Part shown: in pieces, positions 1-13,455 of the stretch
How the letters are laid out: every line of letters begins with the position of its first letter
Position numbering within the stretch: the first letter of the stretch is position 1
From: Hermatobates lingyangjiaoensis
Taxonomy: Eukaryota > Arthropoda > Insecta > Hemiptera > Hermatobatidae
Direction: 5' to 3'
Length of the DNA: 64,000 nt
Assembly (NCBI GenBank): GCA_026182355.1
Contig: JAPFBL010000070.1
Span: 1,918,501-1,982,500 of the forward strand
The notes under the pieces: generated by a model
The model's input: only the letters and a program-made list of their open reading frames with translations
Database searches by the model: none
Told to the model about the DNA's origin: nothing
Translations under genes and position numbers: made by a program

Positions 1-3000
1 ACTTTCAAACCCTCTTTCGATTTAATATTGTTCCGTACAATGCAAAGAAAAATTTGATTTTTGCTAGAGTATTTATTATATTTTTTAATTTAAAATTATT
101 CAGGAGGATGATTTCACAAAATGGTCAATTAGCAAATATTTCTCAATAAACTTTCTCAATTTCATACACTTTCACTTAATTTAGTGATAGTAACAAATGA
201 CAAATATTGTTACATTTGATTACTTCATTAATGGAAATCTTTAAATTTGTTTGATATAAGTAAATTATATACACAACTTAAGTTTATACAATTTGATGCA
301 CAACTTGACATCTTAGCGTATTTTTTTTAAATATTCAAATAATTTATTGATCTGATTTTGTCTGAATCAGATTTCTTATGAAAAAAATTGCATTGATATT
401 TACTTTTAAATTTAAATAGGAATATTTGGTTGTGTATTTATGAGAAATTCTAATTAAAAGTTTTTATATTTATATTTCTAATTGAAAAGACATTTAAAGA
501 CATAAAACAATTTAAATGTGTTGTGTTCATTAAAGGATGTGAAAGTAATTGACTTTTCCATTCATACTCTGACAAAAGTGCATTCTTTGAGAGAGCAGGT
601 ACAAGGAAAGATGAAGGCGAGGTGAATTCCAGCCGTTTCGATCAGCGTGACTCAAATACAAAAGGGAGAACTCCTACGACGGTAATACGGAGCGCAGAGC
701 CTAGACGCCTGAGTCACCTAGCACTCTAAGAGCGGCCTTTCACTCTTCCCTTTTCATTTTCTACCAACGTTAAGCTGTCCTTTTGTTGTTGTTGGTGCTT
801 GTTGTGTAAATCAAAGTTTATAGAAACCCATATGATTGTAACGAACAAAACTAAATTTAAAGGGCACTAAATTCTTTGAGAACATAAACGCCATAATGAC
901 AGCTGCACAATAATTACTGTACCACTATTAATGATCAAACCACAATAAGAAATGGGAAAACAAGACTAACATCTTCAGTGGGAAAACAAGACCACTATTA
1001 GATCTTTATAAAACACATACTCAAAATTTTGAAATACTATATTACATAAAGGTTGAAACATTAAATCATGATTCAGTGGTATCAGTTGGTCTTTAGAAAT
1101 GTGTCTTTCAATGAACTAAAAAATCGCATTTTTTAATAAAATAGTAATTGTAAGTATATATCATAATCATAGATTTAACGTTTTGGTGTTCGTAGTTTAG
1201 CAGAATAAAATGATTTTTGAATGTACTATAATGACTCTTTGTGTTAAAAAAGAAAGTTTTTCAGCTTATTCTTCCATAATGAGCTATTTTTTTTCTTGAC
1301 TTTAATTATGGTCTCTCAAATGGTATGACCCTTATCATATCACAAACACTCATACACGCACAAACACACACACACACACACCACACACACACACACACAC
1401 ACACCACACATACGATACATTATTATGAATAAGATCCAAAATTACTCGGTGGACCCCAACTCATAATCAAACTTTTTCGTGGACTAAACTTTATTTGGAC
1501 TAAAGTAAAAGAATCTAAAATTTAAAGCTAAAGTAAATTAAAAAGTAGAAATAAAGTTAAAGTCAAGATCATGATGTGAAGCTTTTTTTTTTCAAATCTC
1601 GGTTAGTAAGGGACTTATTGGATGAATTTGTACTTTCAGTAAACATCTAATAATAAACTAATTACAAACTTCTAACAGAAGTGTTTCGCTACTTTTTGCA
1701 GGCATCCTGAGTCACGTACTGATACCAGTCATAGAGAAAAGTAATAGAAAGTTGAACAATAAATAACCCAAAAGTGATTTAATACAATAATAATATCTTA
1801 TTTAAACAATATGATAATGATTGGTTGAAAATATTTTACTGTATTTGAGTTAGTCAGCTGGTTCCTTTTTTTGTGACAATGCACAAAGGGGAAGTAAAAT
1901 ACCTCTTTTTTTTTTAATTCTGTAAAGCAAACAAAAATCCCAAGTATTCAGTATCTTTCACTGTGAGTTAACACTACTAAATAATACTAGAATGATCTTG
2001 GACCATGCGTTGATAAAACATAAATAAGTTGTAAGTCTATACTCTTAATTAATACTTTTTAAAACAAGACAGCAAATTCTTTATAAAAATTCTTTATTTA
2101 GCAAGAGAACCATACATGACATTTTTTCCTATGTAATAACAACTGTATTGAATCATTCATTTTTGATACAATATTTTGAACCAATAAGAAACAGATGCAG
2201 TCCGAGCCATTCCTGTTTTGCTACAAATTAACTAGAGAAAGAAAGAAAAACAAAGGGTAAAGTTCTATCACTTTGCAGTTTTACTAGAAAATGTTATAGT
2301 GGGAACCAAGCCATTTTATTTATTAAAAAAATAGTTAACAGTTTCTTTTTCGGGACAAATATAAACTATATTATCAATATATTAAATCTATTTAACTCCT
2401 GTGGACTTAATATTAGTAATTATTTTTTCCTCAATTAAATCTATATAAATATTAACACAGAAAGACTGCAGCTTTCCATAGCAAGTTCAATCTTTTGTAT
2501 ATAATACATATAAGATAAAAAGAGAATCTTTAACTGTAATCATTTACATAAAAGAACAATTTAAAACAAACATTTGATAAGGTTAACAGTCGCAGTGATT
2601 GAGACAGGTAAATGCATACTTACACAACTTAATTCCTTTACCAAAAACATTAGTTAATCTTCAAAGGGAACATTAATGATGAAAACATAACATCAGAATC
2701 AATGAGCATACAATCGTTAATCTGTACAACATATAATTTATTAATAAGATTAGCTCTATTTTTAACATTTGAAAATCGATCATGTACGGGAGTTAAGGGA
2801 GTAGCGGTCTACATTATGTGAAAATGTCTTTTGACTATTGTTTGCTTACTATAGTAATTTATTTACTCACGGCGATCATTATTAGGATTGAAATATTGAA
2901 TGAAAAATGTAATATTTTCTTATATTATATCATTGGCATAAAAATGTTGATTACTCATTAATAATTGATTTAATACATTTTGTTTATACTATCTTCTGTC

Positions 3001-3401
3001 ATTAGGATATCTATTTTACAGTGTTTCTTATTTCTGTATCTCCTCTCATTTGTCCATTCTTCTCCCTGTATCTCCACTCCATCATTATTTCCTCTAAAGT
3101 ATACTGAATATGACATGGTCCTAAAGTTTTGAGAACTTTAATTCACTTACAGTGTTACAGTATTTATTTTTATGTATATCCATATTTAGAAGTTTGGCAT
3201 TTTCAAAGGAAGAATAGGTTCATATTTACGATAACACATGTTCATATGTTAAGCTTAACATGAACATGTTATCTTCATGTTATCAACTACATAAATATTG
3301 ATATAGCCATTTCTGACTAATAAATAATATTTTAATCAATATCAACTTTAAACAAGTTTAGAAAGATATCATTATATATAAATTATGATTCTTTATTTCA
3401 G
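1..3401 (+). other. Intronic DNA of P5CS (upstream part outside window)
   Basis: This stretch precedes the first recognisable P5CS exon and ends in a canonical AG acceptor at 3400-3401. It holds AT-rich DNA, a (CA)n tract near 1361-1408, a fragment of the hairpin-element family at about 928-1000 (same left arm as the element at 57568-57710), a GC-richer patch at about 595-760, and a near-perfect 30-bp palindrome at 3237-3268. I see no coding exon. Confidence 0.6.
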
Positions 3402-3523
3402 TTCGTGATTCCAAGTGTGACTATCCAGCAGCCTGTAATGCAATGGAAACCCTTCTTCTTCACGAAGACCATCTTCACAACGGATTTTTCACTGATGTTT
3501 GTCAAATGCTCAAAAAAGAAGGA
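3402..3523 (+). CDS. ALDH18A1: P5CS (ALDH18A1) exon with the catalytic cysteine of the GPR domain
   Basis: Internal exon of delta-1-pyrroline-5-carboxylate synthase, the mitochondrial bifunctional enzyme making P5C from glutamate for proline, ornithine and arginine synthesis. The exon encodes about 40 residues including [18 protein letters not shown], the hallmark segment of gamma-glutamyl phosphate reductase. The Cys of PAACNA corresponds to the catalytic nucleophile that forms the thioester with gamma-glutamyl phosphate. It starts after TTTATTTCAG with two bases of a split Val codon and ends in phase 0 before the donor GTCAGT at 3524. The alternative donor at 3528 would put a duplicate Val at the junction with the next exon, so 3523 is preferred. 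Upstream exons (kinase domain and first part of the reductase domain) lie outside the window. Confidence 0.93.
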
Positions 3524-6500
3524 GTCAGTATAATTTACTTCATATTAGTAATTATCTTATATATAAATTTAATAGTTGAATAATGCTGTCTAGAAGACAA
3601 AAACTGAATCAAAAATTGAATGTACAGTTGAGCAGTTATAATTAGGTAATATGCTTGTTAGATTCCTGGTGGAAACCTATTGCTTGGAGTGGTGAGTGGG
3701 CGTAGGATGTCACCATGATGTCTCATTCAAGCGGCTCTATTCGGTTTTTCCTGTGCCCTTCGTATAATTTAAGCTTCCTAGCAAATACACTTGCTCTATT
3801 GTTCATTTTACATTGTTCATTAAAAATCCTTAAAGTTTTAATGATGATTAGTAATTTATTATGATCATTTTCTTGATTTATCCAAGCTTGATTCACAGGA
3901 ATAGTTCACGATTCACGAATTCCCACTCGTAATAGTTCTATATTTCATACAAAAATCAATGTAAATTTTAATTCACATTTTTTTTGCAAGTTTTAGAAAT
4001 AAGTTTAAAAATATAATACAAAATAATAAATAGCTAGCATGAATAACTCTTTTGGTGAAGTTATACTCCTCTCTGGAAATGAAAGATGATAATTAGAAGG
4101 TTAGAAAATATGTAAAACTAAAATATGCCAGAAAAGCATTTTGAAACTAAATATAAGAAAATCATTGAGTGGGAGGTAGTCTAACTCTTTGTGTTAAGAA
4201 GTCCATACATGCTTAAATTTTGCTTCTCATCTCTACTTGTCTCTCGTCATATTCTAAACATGTAAACTTGCATTTTCGACAGGCATTTCCTCAATTGTAT
4301 AAACTTATCCAAACCATCTACTTTTCCTACTTAATCTCTTCTTTGGGAAATATTCAGTCTGCTGACTTTAACTTCTTGTTCTGTCACAATACTACGTTTT
4401 TTTCTCTCCAATCAGTTCTACATAAAGGTCACCACATTAAGAACTAATGGAAATTACTAACGATCCTGCAGTTTAAGTCATCACATAATCCTTCTCCAGA
4501 TTTTTCAATGACAACTGTTCATGAGAACCAACAATTTTATGGTCCCACTCGTAATTTTTATATATTTCATACAAAAATTAATGTAAATTTTAAATTGTAT
4601 GATTCTCTCTGTTGCAGAGTTTTGTTTCAATAAATTTTCCAACATATTTTCATAGAAGCATTTTATGATGTTATTATTGTTGAAATATTGAATCGTAACC
4701 ACTTAAAGCCATCGTATCTCATTAGTTGTCAAGAACCTCGACTGCTTTAATTAGTAAAAAATTAGGGTTTGAAAGTTTGAAAAGAACGCAAAAAACATGG
4801 TAAGTTGTAAACGAATATTGATGGTACATATATTTCTTAGTTGCAACACACTCTACCTTTACATAAGTGAGTAACAAATAGCCCATTTAACGTGGATTTT
4901 TTTAATTATTTGAACAACTTGTAAATTATTCTACAAATGTTTTTCTTGAACATTTTCTTATTCTATATTATTTATATTAAATTTAAATTAAAAAACAGAA
5001 TTTGTTATAATTAGGCTATCAAAGAAAAACAAGTATAATTCATACAGATAGGTAAAAGGCTATCACGAATTTAGGTAAAATATATTAGAACAAATATATT
5101 AGTAATTAAGTTATAGTTACTAATTTGACCTAAAGAGTAAAATCTAAATGAATGAAATTTCAACAGTTCTTAAAGTCATAAAATTGCTTTTAATATAAAA
5201 GTGCTTTATAACAATACTTTAACACGGACAAATGCATAAGACACTGGAAACAAATGACAAACCTCAGTTTTACATTTTAACTGGTTTTCAAGGTTTGCAG
5301 GGTTTAGATAGCGGAAAAACATATATATTTCTATATAAGTTGTATAAATCAAAGACTTACTTGGCACATGTTTTGTTCTTAGTTATATTTTTTAAATATT
5401 TGAACTTCAATATTTTCCTATCAATCCTATATATAATTTATCGCTTTTAATTTTACAGATATAGATATCGACACTATTGTAACATGCACGAATGTGATTT
5501 CTTATATATTGAAACTTTTATCAATTTTATAATGACTCATTTTCTGATATTTCATTTCTCAAATACAACAAATTTGCAAGAAAATAAAGATTTTTCCCTT
5601 CATTTTAGATTTCACACTGGTATTTCTATAGAGTGACTTGAAACAGCCAGACAGACAAGTCCCTGGTATGGATATTGGTAGATAACTAATGATTAAATTA
5701 ATACTACCTCTATGGTAGTATCAGTTTAGAAATTATTAAGTAAACTTCCTGAAGTCAGAGTTAGAGAATGATTAAGTTTGTTATACTAATGTATTGTGAT
5801 ATTAACTATTAGTATAGGTATAAATACATATTTAGATATCAAAAATGTAGAAAAGATGCTTTGAATATTAAATACTGTAGGCATTTAATTGAAAAATTAT
5901 GTGGGTACATTAGAAACATTACAACAAGGACTGATACACTCAGGTAGAAGGTTTTGGAGATTTACGATACCCGCTTAGGAGGATAAACCAGCTTTAGTTA
6001 GAAGTGCTTTGATGTCCAACATATTAGCATTCTGCTGGCGAGTTGTTGAAACAAGATGTAATGTTCCAAATTTTTTCAATATTAACATAGCAAATAGGCC
6101 CCTATGCTGCATAGGTAAATATCAATTAAACACAAACAGACTAAATGCGTTTGTTTTATTCAGGTAGTTAAATATAGTTATTAATGCAAGTAATTTAATC
6201 CTCGCATTTTATGCACTAAAAATTTCAGTTCACCAACTACAAACACGTTCTCAATTATTAACCAAAAATGTAATCTTTACATTTAATATAAGAATTAAAA
6301 ATGAAATAAGAGAGTGAGGTAACTCTATTGATCTTTATACACCTGCATCAGAGATCCGAAGTTCGTAGCTTCCACAGCTTTCTATGTTTTCTTCATTCTA
6401 AGTAAAGTATGTTTTAATTTTGTTAGATTTCCACATTATAAAGTCTTCTGATATTTTTTTTTTGATATTTTCAAGATGATTTTTCGGTGTGAGTGGAAAG

Positions 6501-7002
6501 GAATATTGTTATCGTTGTATATGACAACTATAATGAAATGTATCAATGTATAATCTTGTGTGAGTGTGAAAATATAACTTTTGAGTAATACTGTGTAATA
6601 AAAACTGTACTTATTAAAAATAAGTACACTTGTATATTTACTTTTATTTTTCTGTGCTCAGTTATAAGTATTATTTAAGCCTATTTGTCTATATTTCTGT
6701 GTCTACGTACATGTATATGTTTATGTACCTCTGGATGTGCCTATATTTTTGCGGTTATGATTGGGTATAAAACCCCTGTACTTTTACGATAATTATAGAA
6801 CTATATGTTTGATTACCCTAGCGTCTCTGAATATTTCTTTATCTACAAGTATCCCTCTATGTAAAACCCAAACCCTGTGTCTCAATAATCCATGTAAATT
6901 CCATGAGTGGTTGTCTGACTTTGACTCCTGTTTTCATTATTATTTGAGTGAGTTTTTCTCTAATGAAGCAGAAATTAGAATTTGTGTCCGTGTTTGTTTG
7001 TT

Positions 7003-7079
<77 letters not shown>

Positions 7080-8340
7080 CAGTGTATATCGCTGACTAAC
7101 TGTAGGAAATTTCATTCACACAGAAAAAAGATTAGGCGTACACTAAAAAAAAAAAAGTTATATGCTGTACTGATGATAAAAATAACCATATTTGATTAAG
7201 AAATACATAATAATTGGCATTTTATATTTCATATAAATAGTAAAATATTACATCGAATTAATAAATTTCGACTACATTTGCAAAATATGATTGCTATAAC
7301 TAAAACTTTAGCTTTAAACTAGTGTTTAAAGCAGCCAAGAGTACTGTATTCAAAATTGTTTTTAAAAATAGTATTCCACTTGAAGATGTAGTGTGGAAAA
7401 AGTTATATTATGGAATAGATTTGACGGCAAAAAGTTAGAGTTAGGGGTCTGCTGAATAAAGGACAGCGAAAAGCCCTCAAAACAGAAAACTTGAAATGGA
7501 ATCCTCACGGCCTACTCCTGTATGGTTATAAAAAATAGACTGCCGACTTCTCCCAAAACTTTTGTATATTACAAATTTCATGAAGGGTCAAGATGGTATG
7601 ACGGAATAATTCTGATACAATGAATATATAAGTATATTATGTATCCAGTAACAGTAGTAGCATTATCTTTATTATTAAGATGTTTGAAATTTACTTCATT
7701 GTTTGTTAAATTTAACTGGAATTCATTCAATTGTTAAATTACATTTAACTTTTCAATAGTCATAATTTAATAATAATACAAAGAGATTATGAAAAGGGAA
7801 AAAATTGTTGGTCTGTAAACTTTTTAAAAAAAAAAAAGAATAACTACGAAAAACAGAATAACATAAAAAGTACAAACAAATTTTACTGTATTAACATATA
7901 CTACTGTGAACTTAACTATGATAATGTTATTTCAAATTAATTAATATTTATTAAGATTTTTTAATTAAACATTTTAATTATCTATGTAAGCAAGTAAAAG
8001 TAGATTCATTGCGTCATGACTGAAGGTAATTTTGAACGCTACTAGTGCATGCGCGCTGCAACCTATGTTTAATATTTCTATCTTTAAGATCTTTCATTAT
8101 GAACCTTGAATATAATAGTTCATTTCTTTTTTGTAACATCATAATTCATTATCTGCAAAATTGATATATTTAATATTTTTTTGCTGTAAACTTCTGTTTC
8201 TAGATGTATGTATGTTTTTTTTTAATAGTTTTAATTACACACATATTAGGAAGCTTTAAACAAAATCAGAACTTCATTTTTGTAAATTTTGGTTCCAACC
8301 CGAAAAAAAATTATTAATATTGCTTTTTTAAATTTGTTCT

Positions 8341-8373
<33 letters not shown>

Positions 8374-10414
8374 AAACTTTAACACGTAGGAAAGAACACA
8401 GAAAGACACTACTCACTTCGATATTTCGACATCCGTCGTCATCGGGAAGAGGTTATTCTTTTAACAGATTAATTTGTTTATTTCTACTATTAAAGGAATT
8501 ACAAATTGATGGATTCTAATATATATATATATATGCACTTATTAGTCTTCTGAGTGGTTGAAAATCGTTAGCGTTACGCTCTTTTTTGTGTTTTATAGGT
8601 GTAACATAAATTATATATATTGATAAAGGTATCAACCGTGAGGTAGAAACAAAATTAAATTTTAGCAGGACATGGTGAGTTCATCAAATTCAAATTAAAG
8701 TCTCAATGCTGATGTTTCGGTTTCTATTTAAAATATTTTTTATCGACCTAAAAAACAGAGGAAATGTAAGAAATAATACAATCATTCAAAAACGAAACAT
8801 GCATAAAAAACGCAAAAGATCGCATTGTGAAATAGAATAAGAATTTCAGACTACAAGTGCGTCAGAAAACTTAAAGCAGTACATAATTTTGAAAAAAAAC
8901 TTAGGTATTATATTAGAAATTTTTGAAAAGAAAACAATTTCAGAATTTTTAATAACAACTTTCTTGTTTGAATAATCACGTATCTTTGAACTCTAACCAA
9001 GAAAAAAATCAAATTTCACCAAAAAAAATCACTAAAATAATATTACAATTGTACGTGTGTGTGTGTGTGTGTGTTTGTGTGAAAAGATCACATACTGGAT
9101 AAATGAAATGATAAGTAAATTAAATAATGATAGAAATAACAATACTAAAGATAAAAGTTTTCAAAAAAATATATGCTCCGAACAATCATTATTTCACGTT
9201 ATGTTTAGCATATTTACTTTTCCTGCACATACAATATGGAATCTTTTTCTATAAGTATATTATCTGACTCAGTACTAGATACGATGCCGTTTTGCACATT
9301 TTACAAATGACTTTCAAAATACGATGCACAAATAATTTCAAGCTCTTGACATATATCATCACTCCCTGTAAAACTCGAAAATCTTGACAGCAGGCCCACT
9401 AACCTCTACGTCACCGTAGGTTCATTCACTTAACTAATTAATTTAGCTAATTACACTTACCAATAGGAGCACTTCTTTTGAACAAATTTTGAAACATGTG
9501 CAAATTCATAGAAACATTGCAAAAGTTTTATTTGAGTTCTAATGCAAATTAGAGCTCAATGGTTCCTGTTTGCGGTTTATATTAATTAACATTTAGAACA
9601 AATCTTTAAAGTTGTTATTGGATCCCGATTGCAATATATGACATTCTTCTCATTCATATTTGATGACAACCAAATATAAATTGCCCTTTTAACTTACAAA
9701 GGAGATTTCAAGAACAGAGTGAAAATAACTGACAAACTGGTCCTGGTTAAAAATTTGCAAACCTTTTAACAATGCCCAAGCTGAATAATTTGTCATGGTT
9801 CTCTGAATTCTAGTATTACTCAGGAAAAAGTGATAGTGACCTTCCAGTACTCGTTAAATGGATTTAATTTCCATAATCACTTCATTGTATTTCGTCATCT
9901 ACATCCCAAATGAGGAATGTATTTTCCGAATCCATCTTATGTCAAATAACTAGTTAAATTCTATGTTTTTTTTTCTAATAAAATTACGGTTAACAGATGT
10001 TCTCTAAAACCATAACATTGTTGTTTATAGCAGTCTTATAAACTTCTTATATGTTTTTACAAAAAAAAGGAATGTTCTTAGATCGCTGAACATATAAAAC
10101 AAAACAAAGTTGTCGGTTTTACAAAGTCGTCTGAAATTAACAAAGTAAAACAGAGAGCATTGATTTACATGTTGACATAAAATTGGTGTGAGAAAAATTC
10201 TTAAAGCTGTGAAGTTTACTAGAATTAAGGTGATATGTTGAAATATGTTCCCCAGATTTATATTCCAATATTTCATATGCCAATCTAGAAGATTATCAGC
10301 TACAATGTGGGTTTATTCATTTCTGCTATTTTTTACAAGTTATTTTTTCTGATTTTTTTTTTTAGTTTATATAATGTAACTTCCTTATCAAATAACGAGC
10401 TTGGTCTGTTGCAG
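3524..10414 (+). other. P5CS intron, 6.9 kb
   Basis: Donor GTCAGT at 3524, acceptor TTGCAG ending at 10414. AT-rich. It contains a (GT)n tract at about 7008-7077, a (TA)n(TG)n tract at 8341-8372 followed by a hammerhead-like motif on the minus strand (8416-8449), a short (TA)n at about 8519-8534 and a (GT)n at about 9054-9080. The translated runs of Cys/Val over the GT repeats are not genes. Nothing else recognised. Confidence 0.7.
8416..8449 (-). ncRNA. Hammerhead-ribozyme-like motif (U4 changed)
   Basis: Minus-strand order: helix I strand CTTC (8449-8446); core CCGATGA (consensus CUGANGA, U4 replaced by C); one extra base C; helix II GAC/GTC with loop GGAT; GAA; self-complementary helix III ATAT; H17 = C at 8420; helix I strand GAAG (8419-8416), which pairs fully with the first strand. 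It lies next to a (TA)n(TG)n tract. The U4 change would probably reduce or abolish cleavage. Identity is by structure only. Confidence 0.5.
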
Positions 10415-10601
10415 GTAACAGTGTACTCAGGACCTCTTCTTGCTGAAAGATTAACTTTCGGGCCACCTCCTGCTAAATCACTCAAGACGGAGTACGGAGC
10501 TCTTGAGTGCGCCATCGAAATAGTGCCAGGAATGGCTGACGCCATAGAGCATATAGCTAAGTATGGCAGTGGTCACACCGATGTCATCATTACAACCAAC
10601 C
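10415..10601 (+). CDS. ALDH18A1: P5CS (ALDH18A1) exon, GPR domain middle
   Basis: Second P5CS exon in the window. It begins in phase 0 with GTA (Val) after the acceptor TTGCAG and encodes 62 codons plus one base. The protein contains a segment reading LKTEYGALECAIEIV, then DAIEHIAKYGSGHTDVIIT, the strongly conserved reductase-domain signature KxYGSxHTDVIVT of P5CS/ProA proteins. It ends one base into a Pro codon (C|CG) before the canonical donor GTAAGT at 10602. The 187-bp length is consistent with joining phase 0 at the left to phase 1 at the right. The longer open frame starting at 10307 is only read-through of the preceding intron. Confidence 0.95.
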
Positions 10602-10696
10602 GTAAGTTAACCCCTTGAATTACATCAAGTTCGTTATACTTCCATGTAGAGGTGTCAAATCATGACGAATACATAAAATAATAAGTGCCACCTTCA

Positions 10697-11015
10697 GGGG
10701 GCCAGGCTAGCTCAGTGGTTACATGCTCACCTCTGAACTGATAGGACCGGGGTTCAATCCTCACCTGGCCCTCGATTTATTCACGCGGGAGGTGAATAAA
10801 TCTGAGCACGTCGTCCCTCGGAGAAGGACGTTAAACTGTCAGTCCCGAGTCTGTACGATGTCAGGTACTCGTTAAAGATCCCTACTCTAAATATATTTGA
10901 GTTAGGCAAAATTTAGGACTCCCACTGTAGAATCAATCTTCATTGTGTGGTATCACAAAGGGCCAATGCTTGGCCTACGTGTGATCCCTTGTGGGACTGC
11001 CACTGCAACCTAACC
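10697..11015 (+). mobile_element. tRNA-derived SINE, full-length copy 1
   Basis: About 320-bp SINE inserted 95 bp into P5CS intron 2. The head has a pol III A box (TAGCTCAGTGG) and B box (GGTTCAATCC), and its ends GGCCAGG and CCTGGCC pair like a tRNA acceptor stem. A tRNA-unrelated body follows, then a 3' tail ending in AACCTAACCTAA. A perfect 15-bp target-site duplication, TAAGTGCCACCTTCA, flanks it (10682-10696 and 11016-11030), so this is a retrotransposed, target-primed insertion. The last ~70 bases match the 3' end of the LINE at the right end of the window. Confidence 0.92.
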
Positions 11016-11751
11016 TAAGTGCCACCTTCATTTGTTAGCAGTCGTCATCAGGAGAAGAGTGACCTAACAAGTAAAAAAGAGAAAACGACAAAAAACTTGG
11101 TTAAAACAGTAAAACAATATTAAAATGTGTTTTCAAATTAAAACAACAAATCAATGGAAGCAATAATAGCAGTTATAAATTAATATAAGTATAACCATAT
11201 TATATTAATTGTGTTGTAATGTGAAATAAAATCTCAAATTATTTTACAATAGACAGTAGTTTGAAAAAGAATTTCACTGTCAACAGATAAACTGACAATA
11301 TATAATTTTGTAAATCTAATACAATCTTTGGAAACATATTATAAAAAAAAAACATAAGCTTCTGGTTGGTGCATAATACTTACATCTTGAATTTTCAGTT
11401 CATTTGTCAAATTGTATAACTTATAAATTTCCTTCACATAACTTTGGATTACGTCCATATAATTGCTTAAGGGCTATAAAAATATATCACCGCTCAAAAA
11501 TGACATAATGACTACTAAATAAAAAAATATAAATCAAAATAATATTACTAACGCGACTCAGTAAATTTTCAACTTTTAGTGATATTTTTATTTTATCAAT
11601 GAAAAAATAAAATGAAATCATAAAAATATGCAAAACGTTGTTTCCTGAATAGAAATAAGGCACGTTATGCATAATTTGTTCGTTGTGGATAAGTTAGTGA
11701 ATTATGATAGAGAAACAGGGTTTATAAAGGAAACATGTGTTGTTTTATTAG

Positions 11752-11883
11752 GAGGGTGAACGTGTCCGAGAAACTACAAATAGCGATTTAAATGTGGCAT
11801 TGGTAAGCAGGAAGGGCTGCGAGGGTTTGAATAATCGCACGATTGGCAACGCACGACTCCTCAGCATGTTCAATGACGAGTAG
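11752..11883 (+). other. Exon-like open segment of unknown identity
   Basis: After an acceptor-like TTTTATTAG at 11743-11751, a 44-codon frame with richer GC than its surroundings runs to TAG at 11881-11883. It includes the residues GLNNRTIGNARLLSMFNDE. It sits inside P5CS intron 2 on the same strand, but the required phase (0) does not match the phase-1 end of P5CS exon 10415-10601, where splicing would give a stop after two codons. It could be a remnant of a processed pseudogene or mobile element, or the last exon of a nested gene. I do not recognise the protein. Confidence 0.25.
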
Positions 11884-12313
11884 AGTCTATTTTGACAATT
11901 CAAACAAACAAGAAGCCATTCGTGACAAATATTACCTCTAATTCAGTCATCGATTCAGTCGATATTTACTCCAAGGATATTTCAGATCTAACCTTATGTT
12001 TGAAAGAAAAGAGTTATTTATAAAAAAGAAAGTATATTAAAATATAGGTAAGATTCCCACAATAAATGCATATTATATCTTAATTAAAGAAATCAAATCA
12101 GAATTACTTCAAAACAAATATAGGTTGGTTAAATATATATATATTAAGATTTCACTATAAACACGTAAAATAAAAATAAACATCTATATCACAGTGAGAA
12201 ATCAGAAAACAACACTAAAGCATCACGTAAAGAGTATAATAATGCAGCTCACTTTAAGTGAGGTGCAATGTCTATTAGTAATTTCTTCATATGCCATATA
12301 TATATATATATAT

Positions 12314-12418
12314 ACTTAAAATAAACAGTGACACATAGACTGAAACATAACAAAGACTCACTTTTCAATATTTCGACTGCCATTACGGTCAGTCTATGTG
12401 TCACTCTTTATTTTAAGT
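12314..12418. repeat. Hairpin element between (TA)n tracts, unit 1
   Basis: 30-bp arms (12314-12343 and 12389-12418, beginning ACTTAAAATAAA and ending in its complement) enclose a loop carrying a degenerate hammerhead-like half on the minus strand (GTCGAAATATTG). (TA)n lies on the left (12296-12313) and again to the right (12457-12491). Confidence 0.7.
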
Positions 12419-12454
12419 GTTATCTGTCCTGCCGGACCGTTTTTCGTTTATCAT

Positions 12455-12498
<44 letters not shown>

Positions 12499-12875
12499 AG
12501 TTAAGGTTGGTAGCAATCCTTCTTGCAAACATGTTTTTAAGAACTTCATGCCAATTTCATGCTTGGTTACCTTTTTAGAGAGTTTTTCTAGTTGTCTGCA
12601 TGCTCTTTTCAGTTGCTAAGGGAATAAAAAAACACTCTGGCCCAATCTTTTTCTTTCATATTTACAGATTCTGAAACTATTTATATCGGAGAGGTACAAC
12701 TAACTAACTAACTTTGTTAAATATATATATATATATATATCATTTGTAGTAGCTCTCTGGTGAAATAGTTGAGACGGCCTCAGACATTATTTTTCTTTAT
12801 TTTGATTCTTACCTACGGCATTTTGTCTCATATACATATCGTAGGTCTTGCTGGTCTAAATATTATATTGTATCT

Positions 12876-12927
<52 letters not shown>

Positions 12928-12929
12928 CA

Positions 12930-13115
12930 ATATTCAAAACACAATAAGAAAAGTGAAAAAAAATACTAAGACCTTTCAAATGTAACAAGCGGTCTCCCTC
13001 AGAGTCAAATCTGAACTGAGTTGAGAATTAACTCTTAAGAAAACCGTTTGTTACGGTTAAAAGGTCTTTGTCTTTTTTTCTCTTTTCTTATTGTAGTTGT
13101 CACGTGTTTATTATA
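12930..13115. repeat. Hairpin element, unit 2 (GACCGCTTGTTA family)
   Basis: Inverted repeat with a left arm around 12934-12980 and right arm around 13048-13097. Both arms carry decayed copies of the motif CTCTGA-N-GACCGCTTGTTA-GAAAGGTCTT in opposite orientation. Flanked on the left by a long (TA)n tract (about 12884-12928). Core bases are altered in both halves, so neither half should be active. Confidence 0.65.
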
Positions 13116-13135
13116 AAACCTTATTATATATATAT

Positions 13136-13345
13136 AAAACAAGATTTAACATAAACACGTGAAATGGGAAAAAAGACCAAGGTTTTTCAACCATAACAAG
13201 CGGTCTACGTTAGAGTCAAAACACAACATGTTTTTAGTTCAGTTGGATTTTGATTCTGACGGGAACCGTTTGTTACGGTTAAAATATCTTAGACTCCTTT
13301 TTCCCCATTTCTTATTGTGGTTTGATCATTGATTTATATATATAT
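13136..13345. repeat. Hairpin element, unit 3 (same family as unit at 57568)
   Basis: It starts with the family tail AAGATTTAACATAAACACGT and ends with CATTTCTTATTGTGGTTTGA then ATCATTGAT and (TA)n, as in the copy at 57541-57746. Two opposed, decayed hammerhead-like halves are visible at about 13185-13225 and 13255-13295. Confidence 0.65.
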
Positions 13346-13455
13346 ATATATCACTCATATTTATATATATATATATTATATATAATTATGTATTATATAT
13401 TAATAATAATGATATATTATTATAATTTTTATATATATAGAATTCAATAATATTG

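Noticed and set aside
6761..7199. Open frames with long Cys-Val runs
   Set aside because: They are translations of the (GT)n tract at 7008-7077; there is no other support.
10333..10545. Minus-strand frame over the second P5CS exon
   Set aside because: Antisense of the conserved exon, extending into an intronic pyrimidine tract.
10697..10768. A functional tRNA gene
   Set aside because: A and B boxes are present but the sequence continues into a SINE body, with target duplications and sister copies.
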